From Thermocoleostomius sinensis A174 (GTDB taxonomy: Bacteria; Cyanobacteriota; Cyanobacteriia; Elainellales; Elainellaceae): a stretch of DNA of 64,000 nucleotides. Positions 36,411-46,114 of this stretch are shown in pieces. The notes beneath the pieces are model-generated. The model did not search any database and had not been told where the DNA came from. It worked only from the letters and a program-made list of their open reading frames with translations. Location: NCBI RefSeq assembly GCF_026802175.1, contig NZ_CP113797.1, positions 4,751,026-4,815,025 on the forward strand. The letters run 5' to 3'. How positions within the stretch are numbered: the first letter of the stretch is position 1; every line of letters starts with the position of its first letter. The position numbers and the translations under genes were made by a program.

Positions 36411-37565
36411 ATGGCTGCCAAGCATCATTCCTCTGGCTCATCCGATCGCCCTCATCGTCAGGGTGATTCAAACCAAGCTGCTAAAAAACCGTTTAAGCGA
36501 GCGGGGAAATCAACTCCAAAACTCAAATTTCGATCGGCTGATAGCAACCCAGAGGCTGCAAATAACCGTCGGCAACGCCCCGATAGTCGAACTGAAAAGA
36601 GAACTTTAAAGCCCATTGATTCTTCCAAAATTAAACGAGCCGACACATCGGAGCCAATGCCCGCGTCAGGCTCTCGATCGTCCCATCGTTTCCGTGCTCA
36701 TTCTGCCGATCCCAGTCGCTCTAGGAAGTCACCCGTTGCCCCTGATACTGAATCTGAGAGCGATTTGATTTATGGTCGTCACAGTGTTCAAGCGGCTTTA
36801 GAAGGCAAACGAAATCTGAATCGCGTTTGGATCATTTCTAGGTTACGCTACGATCCCCGCTTTCATTCACTTTTATCGGCTGCTAAAGCCCATGGGACGG
36901 TGGTTGATGAAGTGGAACCTCGACGGCTTGATCAACTGACTCAGGGGGCAAACCACCAGGGAATTGTTGCTCAGGTTGCTCCATATGAATATGCTGAACT
37001 TGGGGATCTAATTGAGCAAGCGAAGGCTGCCACCGAGCATCCAGTGCTTATAGCCGTTGACGGAATAACTGACCCACAGAATTTGGGTGCAATTATCCGC
37101 ACTGCCGAAGCAATTGGCGCTCAGGGATTGGTGATCCCGCAGCGACGAGCGGTTGGAATCACATCGACCGTTGTTAAAGTGGCTGCCGGAGCTTTAGAAA
37201 CTTTTCCAGTGGCGAGGGTTGTCAACCTGGCGCGAGCACTGGAAGAATTGAAAAGCGCTGGTTTTTGGATCTATGGTACTGCTGTAAACGCCAGTCAACC
37301 GGTGGACACGGTTCGATTTGATCAACCACTTGTTCTGGTCATTGGTGCAGAAGGAGAAGGGTTGAGTTTGTTGACACAACGCTGCTGTGATGTTTTAGTC
37401 TCTATTCCGCTATCGGGTAACACTCCTAGCTTGAATGCATCCGTGGCAGCCGGAATGGTGCTCTATGAAGTATATCGGCAACGGCGATCGCAAACGTTTT
37501 ACCTGGATGATATGTCAAGAGGTACTTTTCAAAACCCAGCGCAACACAGTATAAACAAATTGTAA
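36411..37565 (+). CDS. rlmB: 23S rRNA (guanosine-2'-O-)-methyltransferase, RlmB/TrmH family
   Basis: A 384-residue SPOUT methyltransferase that probably 2'-O-methylates a guanosine in 23S rRNA with S-adenosylmethionine. The first ~115 residues are basic, Ser/Pro/Arg-rich and disordered-looking. The substrate-binding domain starts at [15 protein letters not shown]. The SPOUT knot motifs are [20 protein letters not shown] (motif 1), [10 protein letters not shown] (motif 2) and [20 protein letters not shown] (motif 3). ATG 36411 is used. An upstream TTG would add 33 residues with no support. It follows mini-RNase III, another rRNA-maturation enzyme. Confidence 0.94.
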   Translation: MAAKHHSSGSSDRPHRQGDSNQAAKKPFKRAGKSTPKLKFRSADSNPEAANNRRQRPDSRTEKRTLKPIDSSKIKRADTSEPMPASGSRSSHRFRAHSADPSRSRKSPVAPDTESESDLIYGRHSVQAALEGKRNLNRVWIISRLRYDPRFHSLLSAAKAHGTVVDEVEPRRLDQLTQGANHQGIVAQVAPYEYAELGDLIEQAKAATEHPVLIAVDGITDPQNLGAIIRTAEAIGAQGLVIPQRRAVGITSTVVKVAAGALETFPVARVVNLARALEELKSAGFWIYGTAVNASQPVDTVRFDQPLVLVIGAEGEGLSLLTQRCCDVLVSIPLSGNTPSLNASVAAGMVLYEVYRQRRSQTFYLDDMSRGTFQNPAQHSINKL

Positions 37566-37651
37566 AAAAGCGCAATTTTGCATAGGTCTCTGTCACAATT
37601 TCCGAGAAGCCGCTTTGTGCCTGTAATCTTCCAGAGAACTGGTAGGAGCTT

Positions 37652-37939
37652 ATGAAAGAACTTTGGATCACTATTCTTGAATCCCTTGGGTTGGCCTGGT
37701 GGGTTGAGGTTGTCACAGAATCGCCCAAATGTACCTATTATTTCGGGCCCTTTGCCACCGCCAAGGATGCCAAAGCCGCTCAATTTGGGTATGTTGAAGA
37801 CTTAGAACTAGAAGGTGCAAAGGGGATCAAAGTCGAAATTAAACGCTGTAAGCCAACCCGATTAACAATTGTTGAAGAGGAAGAAGATGAGTCTAACCCA
37901 TTTGGGGGAATCTCGCCGATTCTTAGTGGACAACTTTAG
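37652..37939 (+). CDS. DUF1816-domain protein
   Basis: A 95-residue small protein of the cyanobacterial DUF1816 family, seen in AWWVEVVTESPKCTYYFGPF and the ATAKDAKAAQFGYVEDLELE segment, ending in an acidic tail (VEEEEDESNPFGG). The role of this family is not established. It is sometimes associated with phycobilisome-linker (CpcD-like) contexts, but nothing here shows that. A clear ATG follows GGTAGGAG-like sequence with good spacing. Its last 17 bp overlap the convergent alpha/beta hydrolase gene. Confidence 0.88.
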   Translation: MKELWITILESLGLAWWVEVVTESPKCTYYFGPFATAKDAKAAQFGYVEDLELEGAKGIKVEIKRCKPTRLTIVEEEEDESNPFGGISPILSGQL

Positions 37940-38750
37940 GATTGCTCTCTAACCATCGATCGATATCACGCAATACTGTTTCTGTGATCTCCCATGGGAA
38001 CAAGTGGGCTACGTTGTTGTAGCAATAGGCTTCACCATTGGGCAGGGCCTTGGCTGTTTCCAGACTGGATTGAGCGGTAATATGACGATCGTCGGCTCCG
38101 GCAAGGACAAGGGCAGGACAGCGCAAGTCCGTTAGGGCCGCTAGGCGATCGTAGCCTGCTTGTAGGCTTCTCTGTAGAGCTTGGTTAGCGAATGGGGAAG
38201 TTTGAAGGTAGGCGGTAATAGCCTCATCGGCAATGTGCTGATAGGCGTTTGCAGTATGTTGTTGAATTAGGTATCGAAACAGCGATCGTTTGCCAAAGGT
38301 ATCGATATTCCAATCCCAACCGGGCTTGAGTTTATTGAGAATTGAGGCGATCCCCGTGTAAAGATTATCTTCCCATGTAACCGGCGGATGGTTACTGCGG
38401 GGACGGGCTGCGGTAGCCACCAAAATTAGTCCGCTGACGCGATCGGGTTGCCTCAGCGCCAGTTCCATAGCCAAAATTCCCCCCAATGACCATCCCAATA
38501 CTAAACAGCGATCGAGGTGCAGGCGATCGAGCAGAGCTTCTAGATCGATCAAATGATCGACCATATCAAATGGACGATCGGTGCGGCTTTGCCCATATCC
38601 ACGTAAATCGGGGGCAATTGTCTGAAAGCGCTGCGATAGGTGATTAGTGAATACCGACATACAGCGTCCTGATCCTGGATGTCCGTGAAGACACACGATT
38701 GGGTACCCAGTTCCTTTGGTTTCAAAAGCCAGTTGGACAGCAGCCATCAT
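37923..38750 (-). CDS. Alpha/beta-fold hydrolase
   Basis: A 275-residue alpha/beta hydrolase. The oxyanion region is IVCLHGHPGSGR, the nucleophile elbow GWSLGG contains the catalytic Ser, the acid is in VLAGADDRHI and the catalytic His in NNVAHLFPWE. The motif APDLRGYGQSRTDRP is typical of the haloperoxidase/epoxide-hydrolase-like branch. The substrate cannot be predicted. ATG codons at 38750 and 38747 are both possible starts. No operon partners. A Uma2 relic lies just upstream on the other strand. Confidence 0.9.
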   Translation of the reverse strand: MMAAVQLAFETKGTGYPIVCLHGHPGSGRCMSVFTNHLSQRFQTIAPDLRGYGQSRTDRPFDMVDHLIDLEALLDRLHLDRCLVLGWSLGGILAMELALRQPDRVSGLILVATAARPRSNHPPVTWEDNLYTGIASILNKLKPGWDWNIDTFGKRSLFRYLIQQHTANAYQHIADEAITAYLQTSPFANQALQRSLQAGYDRLAALTDLRCPALVLAGADDRHITAQSSLETAKALPNGEAYCYNNVAHLFPWEITETVLRDIDRWLESNPKVVH

Positions 38751-38763
38751 GGAGATCTTTCAA

Positions 38764-38791
38764 AAAACAAAACAACATAAAACAAAACAAC
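38764..38791 (+). repeat. 13-bp direct repeat
   Basis: AAAACAAAACAAC occurs twice, separated by AT (38764-38776 and 38779-38791), just upstream of the alpha/beta hydrolase start. It is another short near-tandem duplication of the type common in this window. Confidence 0.75.
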
Positions 38792-38814
38792 TAAGAGTTG
38801 CCACTATAGCGAAT

Positions 38815-38980
38815 CTAGTGGTTCATCTGCTTTGGTATCCCGTAGAGGAGCAGACTACAATCGTCACCGCTCTGGATGTCATGGTTGTGTTTAGACGACC
38901 CAAGGGCGATCGAAGCTGAAACTCGTGCCGCTCGATTGGCCGATCGCTTACGATTGTTGGAAGTTGATCCAACTGACTGA
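38815..38980 (+). pseudogene. Uma2-family relic with large internal deletion
   Basis: VVHLLWYPVEEQTTIVTALD followed by VMVVFRRPKGDR matches the N-terminal half of one Uma2 subfamily (usual form VAGDLLWYPVEG and DVMVVFGRPKGDRGSY). One base later, in the next frame, AIEAETRAARLADRLRLLEV and DPTD-stop reproduce the family's C-terminal coiled tail. The nuclease core between them is gone, and the two halves are joined within the GCGATCG sequence near 38906. No functional product is expected. Confidence 0.7.
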
Positions 38981-38999
38981 TCTACAAACTGATCTACAA
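38976..38999 (+). repeat. 12-bp perfect tandem duplication
   Basis: ACTGATCTACAA is repeated twice in direct succession, starting within the stop codon region of the Uma2 relic. Confidence 0.85.
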
Positions 39000-39161
39000 G
39001 AATAGCCCTGTGGGTTAGGTATCCCATACTAAAATGCAATAGTTCTGCTTGTAAGGGCGTTTGACGCCCCCTATGGCATGTAGACTGAACCAACATCTTC
39101 TGTTTGTTCCACTATGTCGTTCAGTTGGGTTAAATCGCTACTAGTTAATTGAGGTTATTGC

Positions 39162-40694
39162 ATGGCATCCATTCGCGAGTTGCACAATCAACTCATCAGC
39201 AAAGAACGGTCTGCGGTTGAAATTGCACAAGAAACGCTCGATCGGATTCAATTACTCGAACCTAAGCTTCATAGTTTTCTGTGCGTGACAGCCGATCGAG
39301 CACTGGAGCAGGCCCAACAAGTGGATGCCAAAATTGCTGCTGGTGATGACATCGGTTTGTTGGCCGGGATTCCGATTGGTATTAAAGATAATTTATGTAC
39401 TAAGGGGATTCCGACGACTTGCGCTTCTAAAATCTTGGAAAATTTTGTGCCGCCCTATGAATCCACTGTCACTGCTCGACTGGCTACCGCCGGAGCCGTG
39501 ATGGTTGGCAAAACCAATATGGACGAATTTGCCATGGGCAGTTCCACCGAATCTTCTGCGTTTCAGCTAACGGCTAACCCGTGGGATCTAGAACGTGTAC
39601 CGGGTGGGTCTTCTGGTGGTTCAGCCGCTGCGGTGGCTGCCGCAGAATGTACAGTAGCATTGGGATCAGATACGGGGGGTTCAATTCGACAGCCTGCTTC
39701 GTTTTGTGGCGTTGTGGGGCTAAAGCCGACTTATGGACTAGTTTCTCGTTATGGATTAGTGGCGTTTGCCTCATCACTGGATCAAATTGGGCCGTTTGGG
39801 CGATCGGTGGAAGATGCCGCCATTTTGTTGAAGGCGATCGCCGGACATGATCCCAACGATGCCACTAGCTTGAACGTCAAGATTCCTAACTATGTCAGCA
39901 GCCTCACGCCCAATCTAATGAAACAACGCAAATTTCGCATCGGCATTATTAAGGAGGCATTTGGTGAAGGGTTAGATCCAGTGGTGGGGAAAACCGTGAT
40001 GGACGCTGTAGATGAGTTACAAAGGCTTGGGGCTGAAATCACCGAAATCTCTTGCCCTCAGTTCCGTTATGGGCTGCCCGCTTATTACATCATTGCTCCT
40101 TCCGAAGCGTCGGCCAACTTGGCGCGGTACGACGGCGTCAAGTACGGCTTCCGCAGTGACGAAACTCACAACTTGATGGAGATGTACACGAAAACTCGCG
40201 CTCAGGGGTTTGGTGCGGAGGTGAAACGCCGGATCATGGTTGGAACCTATACCCTCTCTGCCGGGTACTACGACGCCTATTACCTCAAAGCGCAGAAAGT
40301 GCGGACGTTGATTAAGCAAAACTTCGAGCAGGCATTCTCTCAAGTAGATGTGCTAGTCTGCCCCACTTCACCGATCACGGCCTTTAAGGCAGGAGAAAAA
40401 ACCAATGATCCCCTTAGTATGTACCTAACCGACTTACTGTCGATCCCGATCAATCTGGCTGGCTTGCCAGGATTGAGCTTGCCCTGTGGATTTGATGAAG
40501 CGGGACTGCCGATCGGACTGCAAATGATTAGCAATGTGCTGCAAGAAGAAACCCTGCTGCAAGCAGCTTATGCCTACGAGCAAGCAACCCCGTGGCACGA
40601 ACGATCGCCGCAGCTAGAAGACACGCCGCCATCCACTCAAACCACTCAGAGCAAAAAAACCAAGAAAAGCTCCGTTAAACGCAAGAAAGCATAA
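39162..40694 (+). CDS. gatA: Asp-tRNA(Asn)/Glu-tRNA(Gln) amidotransferase subunit A
   Basis: GatA is the amidase subunit of GatCAB, which converts misacylated Glu-tRNA(Gln) to Gln-tRNA(Gln). The 510 residues show the Ser-cisSer-Lys triad in place: Lys75 in [10 protein letters not shown], Ser150 in VPGGSSGGS and Ser174 in [13 protein letters not shown]. The core ends near residue 485. A 25-residue Lys/Ser/Thr-rich basic tail ([13 protein letters not shown]) is extra compared with many homologues and may be lineage-specific. Subunits B and C are not in the window, which is normal for cyanobacteria. Confidence 0.97.
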   Translation: MASIRELHNQLISKERSAVEIAQETLDRIQLLEPKLHSFLCVTADRALEQAQQVDAKIAAGDDIGLLAGIPIGIKDNLCTKGIPTTCASKILENFVPPYESTVTARLATAGAVMVGKTNMDEFAMGSSTESSAFQLTANPWDLERVPGGSSGGSAAAVAAAECTVALGSDTGGSIRQPASFCGVVGLKPTYGLVSRYGLVAFASSLDQIGPFGRSVEDAAILLKAIAGHDPNDATSLNVKIPNYVSSLTPNLMKQRKFRIGIIKEAFGEGLDPVVGKTVMDAVDELQRLGAEITEISCPQFRYGLPAYYIIAPSEASANLARYDGVKYGFRSDETHNLMEMYTKTRAQGFGAEVKRRIMVGTYTLSAGYYDAYYLKAQKVRTLIKQNFEQAFSQVDVLVCPTSPITAFKAGEKTNDPLSMYLTDLLSIPINLAGLPGLSLPCGFDEAGLPIGLQMISNVLQEETLLQAAYAYEQATPWHERSPQLEDTPPSTQTTQSKKTKKSSVKRKKA

Positions 40695-40703
40695 ACAATC
40701 GCC

Positions 40704-41657
40704 GTGTTGCGTTCCTCTATCACTGGTATGTCGTTGATTCTCAAACTATCGCTACTGTTCGGTGGGCTACTGTCTACTGTTTACCTCGCCATCTGTGGCG
40801 TGCTGTATCTGCGGCAAACACGCATGATCTTTTTTCCGTCGCCCTATGTGGAGGTAACACCGGCCGGACTAGGGCTGGACTATGAAGAACTGTGGCTTCC
40901 CGTTGCAGCCGATACCGTAAATCTTACATCTTCATCTTCTCCATCTTCCTCACCGTCCCCATCTCTCCAACATCTACATGGTTGGTGGATTCCGGCGATC
41001 GCCCCCGAAACTGGAGTCTTGTTGTACCTGCACGGCAACGGCTTCAACATTGGAGCAAACCTGTCTCATGCAGCCCGGTTTCATCAGCTTGGCTTCTCGG
41101 TACTGCTGATGGATTACCGGGGCTATGGTCGCAGCGAAGGTGAGTTTCCCCACGAAGCTCAGGTTTACGAAGATGCCGAAACCATGTGGCACTACTTAGT
41201 GGAAACGCGGCAAATCTCACCCGATCGCATTATCGTTTATGGACATTCCCTAGGCGGTGCCATTGCGATTGATCTCGCAGCACGGCATCCGCAATTAGCA
41301 GGCTTGATCGTGGATGGCTCTTTCACGTCGATGCGTCACATGGTTGCCCTCTCACCGATGTTGCGGTTTTTTCCAATTGACTGGTTACTCACCCAACAGT
41401 TCAATTCCCTAGAAAAGATTAGGATGCTCCAAATACCTATTCTGTTCATTCATGGCACCGCCGATGCAAAAGTACCTGCCAGCATGAGCCAGACTCTCCA
41501 TGAAGCAGCCCCACAGTCCCAGCTTTACTTAGTGCCGGATGCCGGACATAACGACGTGGCAGAGCGGGCCGGAACAACTTATCTAGAAACCGTCCAGCAA
41601 TTTGCCCAGCAGGCGATTCGATCGGACACGGGTATTGGTCACAGAACTGGACGCTAA
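40704..41657 (+). CDS. Membrane-anchored alpha/beta hydrolase
   Basis: A 317-residue hydrolase (309 if started at ATG 40728) with an N-terminal membrane segment (LSLLFGGLLSTVYLAICGVLY) and a catalytic domain outside it. LLYLHGNGFNIG forms the oxyanion region, YGHSLGGAIAIDLA the nucleophile elbow, ILFIHGTADAKVP the acid region and VPDAGHNDV the His. This BAAT/DUF1100-like group includes esterases and peptidases of the BEM46 type. A Ser-rich loop (SSSSPSSSPSPS) sits at residues 74-85. It starts 9 bp after gatA and may be read through from it. Confidence 0.88.
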   Translation: MLRSSITGMSLILKLSLLFGGLLSTVYLAICGVLYLRQTRMIFFPSPYVEVTPAGLGLDYEELWLPVAADTVNLTSSSSPSSSPSPSLQHLHGWWIPAIAPETGVLLYLHGNGFNIGANLSHAARFHQLGFSVLLMDYRGYGRSEGEFPHEAQVYEDAETMWHYLVETRQISPDRIIVYGHSLGGAIAIDLAARHPQLAGLIVDGSFTSMRHMVALSPMLRFFPIDWLLTQQFNSLEKIRMLQIPILFIHGTADAKVPASMSQTLHEAAPQSQLYLVPDAGHNDVAERAGTTYLETVQQFAQQAIRSDTGIGHRTGR

Positions 41658-41682
41658 CGCAAAGGGCAGCACCTTGGAAATT

Positions 41683-41762
41683 ATCCGAAAACCAGCGTGA
41701 GTTGAGCCAGTGTTTCCACAAAGTCTGCTGTCTTTCAATCAAGCAATCAAGGTTTTCGGATA
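41683..41762. terminator. 12-bp inverted repeat between convergent genes
   Basis: TATCCGAAAACC (41683-41694) and GGTTTTCGGATA (41751-41762) are perfect inverted repeats 56 bp apart, located between two convergent genes. They could form a long stem that ends transcription from both sides, or be the ends of a very small mobile-type element. No target duplication was seen. Confidence 0.35.
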
Positions 41763-41779
41763 GAACTCCCATGCCAACA

Positions 41780-44398
41780 TCATCGATTCAAATTGACGGA
41801 TGTTGGCGCTTCCTGAGACGTGGTTTGTCCAGCGGGTTGCCAATAAACCGTGTTTATAGACAAACCTGTCACTTCCGACGGTAAGGTGAATTTGCTGGTA
41901 AATGGTACGGTTTGACCGGGTTGCACAATGCTATTGGGCAGATTCAATCCTCCCACCGCCAAATTGTTGCCCGCGCCAGTTTGATAGCCAATGCTGACCA
42001 AATCGATCGGTTGAGACGTGCGATTCGTGACACAGCCAATCAAATTGATTTGCTGGGGATTGCCAGAGGTAGGCTGGAACTGCAAATTAGACAAGGCAAT
42101 TGGGGCCGAGGTTGTTGCGTCGGTGGTGGGTGGGCAAGTTGTAGGAACCGCATTAGGAGCAGCAACAGTCTCCGGAGCCGCCGGATCTGCAACTGCATCC
42201 GGAGCCGCCGGAGGAGACGACAGTCGTGACCACAAAAACGCAAAGCTAATTAATCCAACAATCCAACCGCTAATTCCCAGTAGGATTAAGGGGAACAACC
42301 AAGGAGTCCCCCGGTTTTCAGGGACAGGATCTCCAGCAGAAACCACTCCGTCGGCAGGCGGATTCGCGCTATTTTCCAGATCAAACTCAGCTAGCTGCTG
42401 CTCCAATGCCTCTTGAGAAGGTTCTTCATAGGCAGAAATTGGTGCTGGTGCTGGAATTTCTGTATCAGGGTAGGAGCTACTGTAGACTGGTGCTGGAATT
42501 TCTGTATCGGGATAAGCTGGTTCTGGAATTTCTGTATCGGGCATGGTTTCTGCCATCTCTGCATCTGCCGAAAACTCGTCGTAGGGGGTGTACTGGGGGT
42601 CATCTCCCATCAACGCCGAACCGGGGAATTGGTTAAACGAAGCGGTTTCGACAGTGCTTGGCTCTGAACGTGGTGCATCTGGATCATCAATCGATTGTGA
42701 CCAACCATAGGACTGGCTTATCTCTTCGGTCGTGGGTTCGTCGATCGGCTCTTCGGCGAAAAAATCAATCAAAGCTTCATCGGACAACGGATCGTCAGAA
42801 GAAGCTGGATCAGCCGCCGCTGGATCAGAAAAGTCGGTCAATGAAAACGCCGAGGTATCTGATGTCATGGACGGATCTGCGGCATCTAAATCAGACTCAT
42901 CCAAGATCCAATCGGTCTGATCAAATTGATCGAGTTCCGTGTTGGAATCATCTTCGGGTCTCGATGGTTGAAATTGGTTATTATCCTGTCCTTGCATTTG
43001 TTCTATAAAGGGGTTCGATTGCGGTACAACATAGAGATCCTCAGACTGATCCACGGGAGTGTCTTGAAATTCTTGCAAGAAATCGGGAGGAAACTCGGCG
43101 AGAGCGTCTGACTCGCTTGGCGTATCTGATTCCACTGCATCAGTCAGTGGGTCACGAACTGAATTCCAAGATTCTGGCGCGGCATCGATAGCAGCAGTTT
43201 GATCTGCCGAAGTATCAATCTGAGCGTCAGGTTCGATATCAACCCCTAACGATAGCTCATCCGTCAAATTTGCGAACTCATTCGTTGTAAATTCGTCTGT
43301 AGCAAAATTATCTGTAGCGATCTCATCGGCTTTCACCCAACTGGATGGTTCACTTGCAGCAACAGTGGGGTCATTGCCCGTGAGCGCCAGTAACAAATCC
43401 GGATCTTGCGGATCGGGAGCATCAAACAGCAGATCCTCGTCTGTTGTCAGATCGGGGGGAAGGGTCTCACCAGAAACCTCTTCGGATGGACGCGCCAGGT
43501 CTCCTAGTGGAAGGGTTTGGCTGAGGGCTGGTTCGTTCAATTCGTCGCCCAGGAAATTGAACAGCACTTCATCCGGTTCGTCGATCGGCTCTCCTACTTC
43601 ATCTACGCCCATGTTTGCCACCAGGGGTGGCGATTCTTCCAGGAAATTGAACAACACTTCATCTGGTTCATCGTCTAAGGGTTCAGACGTCTCGGCTCCA
43701 TTGAACCAGGATGGATCAAAGGTTAGATCAGCTTGTTGCAGCGCTGCTTCAATTTGTTCACTCAACGCACTCCTAGCATCGTCTAGCTCTAGCTCGGTCA
43801 GCAAATCGGGATCTTCGACAGGTTCTATCCACAACCCTTCTTGCTCATGAGACTGAAAGCGATCGTCCGCTTGCTCGCTTAAAAACGACTCAAATTGCTG
43901 CGCCGAGTCCTGTGGTTCCTCCTCGGTCATCAACTCAGCTAAGAAATCCCGCGCAGATTCATCAGACTGCTCTGTCCATAAGCTCTCTAATCGACTTTCT
44001 AGTTCCTGGCGCTGTGGATCAAACGGCGGTTGGGGTGATGGATCAGATAACTCTGCTTGCACCTGGGAAAGCTCTTGAATGGATTCGTCAAACCCAGGGA
44101 GAAACGACTCGAAAAAAAGATCCTGCTCCCAGGCAGGCGAAGCCGCTCCTATTTGCTGACCTGCAACTCTGACTGTTTTAATAGACGGAATATCCAACGT
44201 TTGAATGCCGCGCTCAACAAAATCGGTGAGGGATTGTCGGTTGGGAATTCGATCTGCCTTGAGCACAACATTCAAGTGATCGCCTTGTCGCTCAACGTAG
44301 GCGGTCATCCCTTTCGGTTGCAGAGCATTGTTCATTAAAGCGGCGATCGCTTGTGGATCACCTTGTTTGGCTTGTTCTAGGAGAAATGGCTGTGTCAT
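41780..44398 (-). CDS. Large acidic single-pass protein
   Basis: An 872-residue protein. Residues 1-90 form a conserved N-terminal domain found in cyanobacterial proteins of unknown role (LLEQAKQGDPQAIAALMNNA, LQPKGMTAYVER). Residues 95-715 are very acidic and low-complexity, with internal repeats: PDEVLFNFL twice, and DTEIPAP-type units three times near residues 635-670. A single membrane helix (LFPLILLGISGWIVGLISFA) lies at about 725. The last ~110 residues look like a small beta domain (LIGCVTNRTSQPIDLVSIGY) outside the membrane, perhaps of FxLYD type. Codon use is unremarkable. Possible scaffold or surface protein, function unknown. Confidence 0.8.
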   Translation of the reverse strand: MTQPFLLEQAKQGDPQAIAALMNNALQPKGMTAYVERQGDHLNVVLKADRIPNRQSLTDFVERGIQTLDIPSIKTVRVAGQQIGAASPAWEQDLFFESFLPGFDESIQELSQVQAELSDPSPQPPFDPQRQELESRLESLWTEQSDESARDFLAELMTEEEPQDSAQQFESFLSEQADDRFQSHEQEGLWIEPVEDPDLLTELELDDARSALSEQIEAALQQADLTFDPSWFNGAETSEPLDDEPDEVLFNFLEESPPLVANMGVDEVGEPIDEPDEVLFNFLGDELNEPALSQTLPLGDLARPSEEVSGETLPPDLTTDEDLLFDAPDPQDPDLLLALTGNDPTVAASEPSSWVKADEIATDNFATDEFTTNEFANLTDELSLGVDIEPDAQIDTSADQTAAIDAAPESWNSVRDPLTDAVESDTPSESDALAEFPPDFLQEFQDTPVDQSEDLYVVPQSNPFIEQMQGQDNNQFQPSRPEDDSNTELDQFDQTDWILDESDLDAADPSMTSDTSAFSLTDFSDPAAADPASSDDPLSDEALIDFFAEEPIDEPTTEEISQSYGWSQSIDDPDAPRSEPSTVETASFNQFPGSALMGDDPQYTPYDEFSADAEMAETMPDTEIPEPAYPDTEIPAPVYSSSYPDTEIPAPAPISAYEEPSQEALEQQLAEFDLENSANPPADGVVSAGDPVPENRGTPWLFPLILLGISGWIVGLISFAFLWSRLSSPPAAPDAVADPAAPETVAAPNAVPTTCPPTTDATTSAPIALSNLQFQPTSGNPQQINLIGCVTNRTSQPIDLVSIGYQTGAGNNLAVGGLNLPNSIVQPGQTVPFTSKFTLPSEVTGLSINTVYWQPAGQTTSQEAPTSVNLNR

Positions 44399-44518
44399 AA
44401 CTCAATTTAGTGCATCACTTGTTTTGCTTAATTTTTGCTTTACAATCTTGGCATTGGTTGTCTTGTGTCTTGACTTCGTTAGTTTGCCCACTCTCAGCCT
44501 GCAATTTTTCTCTGACCT

Positions 44519-46114
44519 ATGAGCCTTGGATACCTTGCCCTCGTTCTTCACGCCCATCTGCCCTTTGTTCGGCATCCAGAAAGCGATTATGTATTAGAAG
44601 AGGAATGGCTGTTTGAGGCAATCACAGAAACTTACATTCCCTTGCTTACCCTCTTTGAGGGGCTGAAGCGGGATGGGGTTGACTTTAAGATGACCATGAG
44701 CCTGACCCCGCCGTTAGTGTCCATGCTGCGCGATCCGCTGTTACAAGAACGGTATGATCAGCATTTAGCCAAGCTTCAAGAACTGATCGAAAAGGAAATT
44801 GAACACAACGTTCATCATGGTCACCTCCGTTACTTAGGGGAATTTTATGCCACTGAGTTTAGCAAGGTCAGAGAAACTTGGGAGCGGTATAACGGCGATT
44901 TAGTGGCCGCATTCAAGCAATTTTTAGACAGCAACAATTTGGAAATTATTACCTGCGGAGCCACGCATGGATACTTTCCCTTAATGAAAATGTACCCGCA
45001 GGCTGTTTGGGCCCAAATCCAAGTTGCTTGTGAACATTATGAAGAAAACTTTGGCCAGCCGCCTAAGGGCATTTGGCTGCCTGAATGTGCTTATTATGAC
45101 GGACTAGAACGCATGATTGCGGATGCCGGGTTGCGGTATTTTCTCACCGATGGACACGGTATTCTCTATGCGCGACCTCGGCCCCGCTTTGGCACCTATG
45201 CCCCTATCTTCACTGAGACAGGGGTCGCAGTGTTTGGTCGCGATCACGAATCATCCCAACAGGTCTGGTCGTCGGAAGTGGGGTATCCAGGTGCACCCGA
45301 ATATCGAGAGTTTTACCGCGATCTTGGCTGGGATGCTGATTATGAGTTCATCAAGCCCTACATTATGCCCAATGGTCAGCGCAAGAATACAGGCATCAAG
45401 TATCACAAAATTACGGGCCGCGGCTTGGGGCTAAGCGAGAAGGAATATTATGATCCGCATTGGGCCCGCGAAAAGGCCGCTGAACATGCGGGTAATTTCA
45501 TGTTTAACCGCGAGCGGCAGGTGGAGCATCTTTACCAAATCATGCAACGCCCGCCAATCATCGTGTCGCCCTATGATGCCGAACTGTTTGGGCACTGGTG
45601 GTATGAAGGGCCGTGGTTCATCGATTACCTATTCCGCAAGACCTGGTTTGATCAAAACACCTATGAGATGACGCATCTGGCTGATTATTTGCGGAAACAT
45701 CCAACGCAACAGGTCTGCCGACCAGCCCAGTCTAGCTGGGGCTTTCGCGGATTTCATGAATATTGGCTCAACGAAACTAACGCCTGGATCTACCCGCACT
45801 TGCACAAAGCAGCCGAGCGCATGATTACTCTTTCCTGTCGGGAGGCAGAAGATGAGCTAGAGTGGCGCGCCCTCAACCAAGCCGCCAGGGAATTGCTGTT
45901 GGCTCAATCTTCTGACTGGGCGTTTATTATGCGAACCGGCACAATGGTTCCTTACGCAGTACGCCGCACCCGATCGCACTTACAGCGCTTCAACAAACTT
46001 TGGGAAGACATTAACCAGGACAAGATTGATGCTGGTTGGCTAGAAAAAGTCGAAGCGATCGACAATATTTTTCCCAACGTCAATTATCGGGTGTACCGAC
46101 CGCTGATGGGCTAG
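44519..46114 (+). CDS. GH57 1,4-alpha-glucan branching enzyme
   Basis: A 531-residue glycoside hydrolase family 57 protein with the DUF1957 C-terminal domain, as in GH57 branching enzymes that make alpha-1,6 branches in glycogen. The family start is seen in LALVLHAHLPFVRHPE. The nucleophile is Glu189 in GIWLPECAYYDG and the acid/base is Asp353 in VSPYDAELFGHWWYEGP. These positions match characterised archaeal enzymes. The end (ELLLAQSSDWAFIMRTGT) is typical of the branching-enzyme subgroup. No other glycogen genes are near. Confidence 0.94.
   Translation: MSLGYLALVLHAHLPFVRHPESDYVLEEEWLFEAITETYIPLLTLFEGLKRDGVDFKMTMSLTPPLVSMLRDPLLQERYDQHLAKLQELIEKEIEHNVHHGHLRYLGEFYATEFSKVRETWERYNGDLVAAFKQFLDSNNLEIITCGATHGYFPLMKMYPQAVWAQIQVACEHYEENFGQPPKGIWLPECAYYDGLERMIADAGLRYFLTDGHGILYARPRPRFGTYAPIFTETGVAVFGRDHESSQQVWSSEVGYPGAPEYREFYRDLGWDADYEFIKPYIMPNGQRKNTGIKYHKITGRGLGLSEKEYYDPHWAREKAAEHAGNFMFNRERQVEHLYQIMQRPPIIVSPYDAELFGHWWYEGPWFIDYLFRKTWFDQNTYEMTHLADYLRKHPTQQVCRPAQSSWGFRGFHEYWLNETNAWIYPHLHKAAERMITLSCREAEDELEWRALNQAARELLLAQSSDWAFIMRTGTMVPYAVRRTRSHLQRFNKLWEDINQDKIDAGWLEKVEAIDNIFPNVNYRVYRPLMG

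Noticed and set aside
42018-43850. Ser- and Val-rich open frames antisense to the acidic protein gene
   Set aside because: They arise from the complementary reading of Asp/Glu-rich repetitive codons. The minus-strand gene has a conserved domain and a membrane helix.
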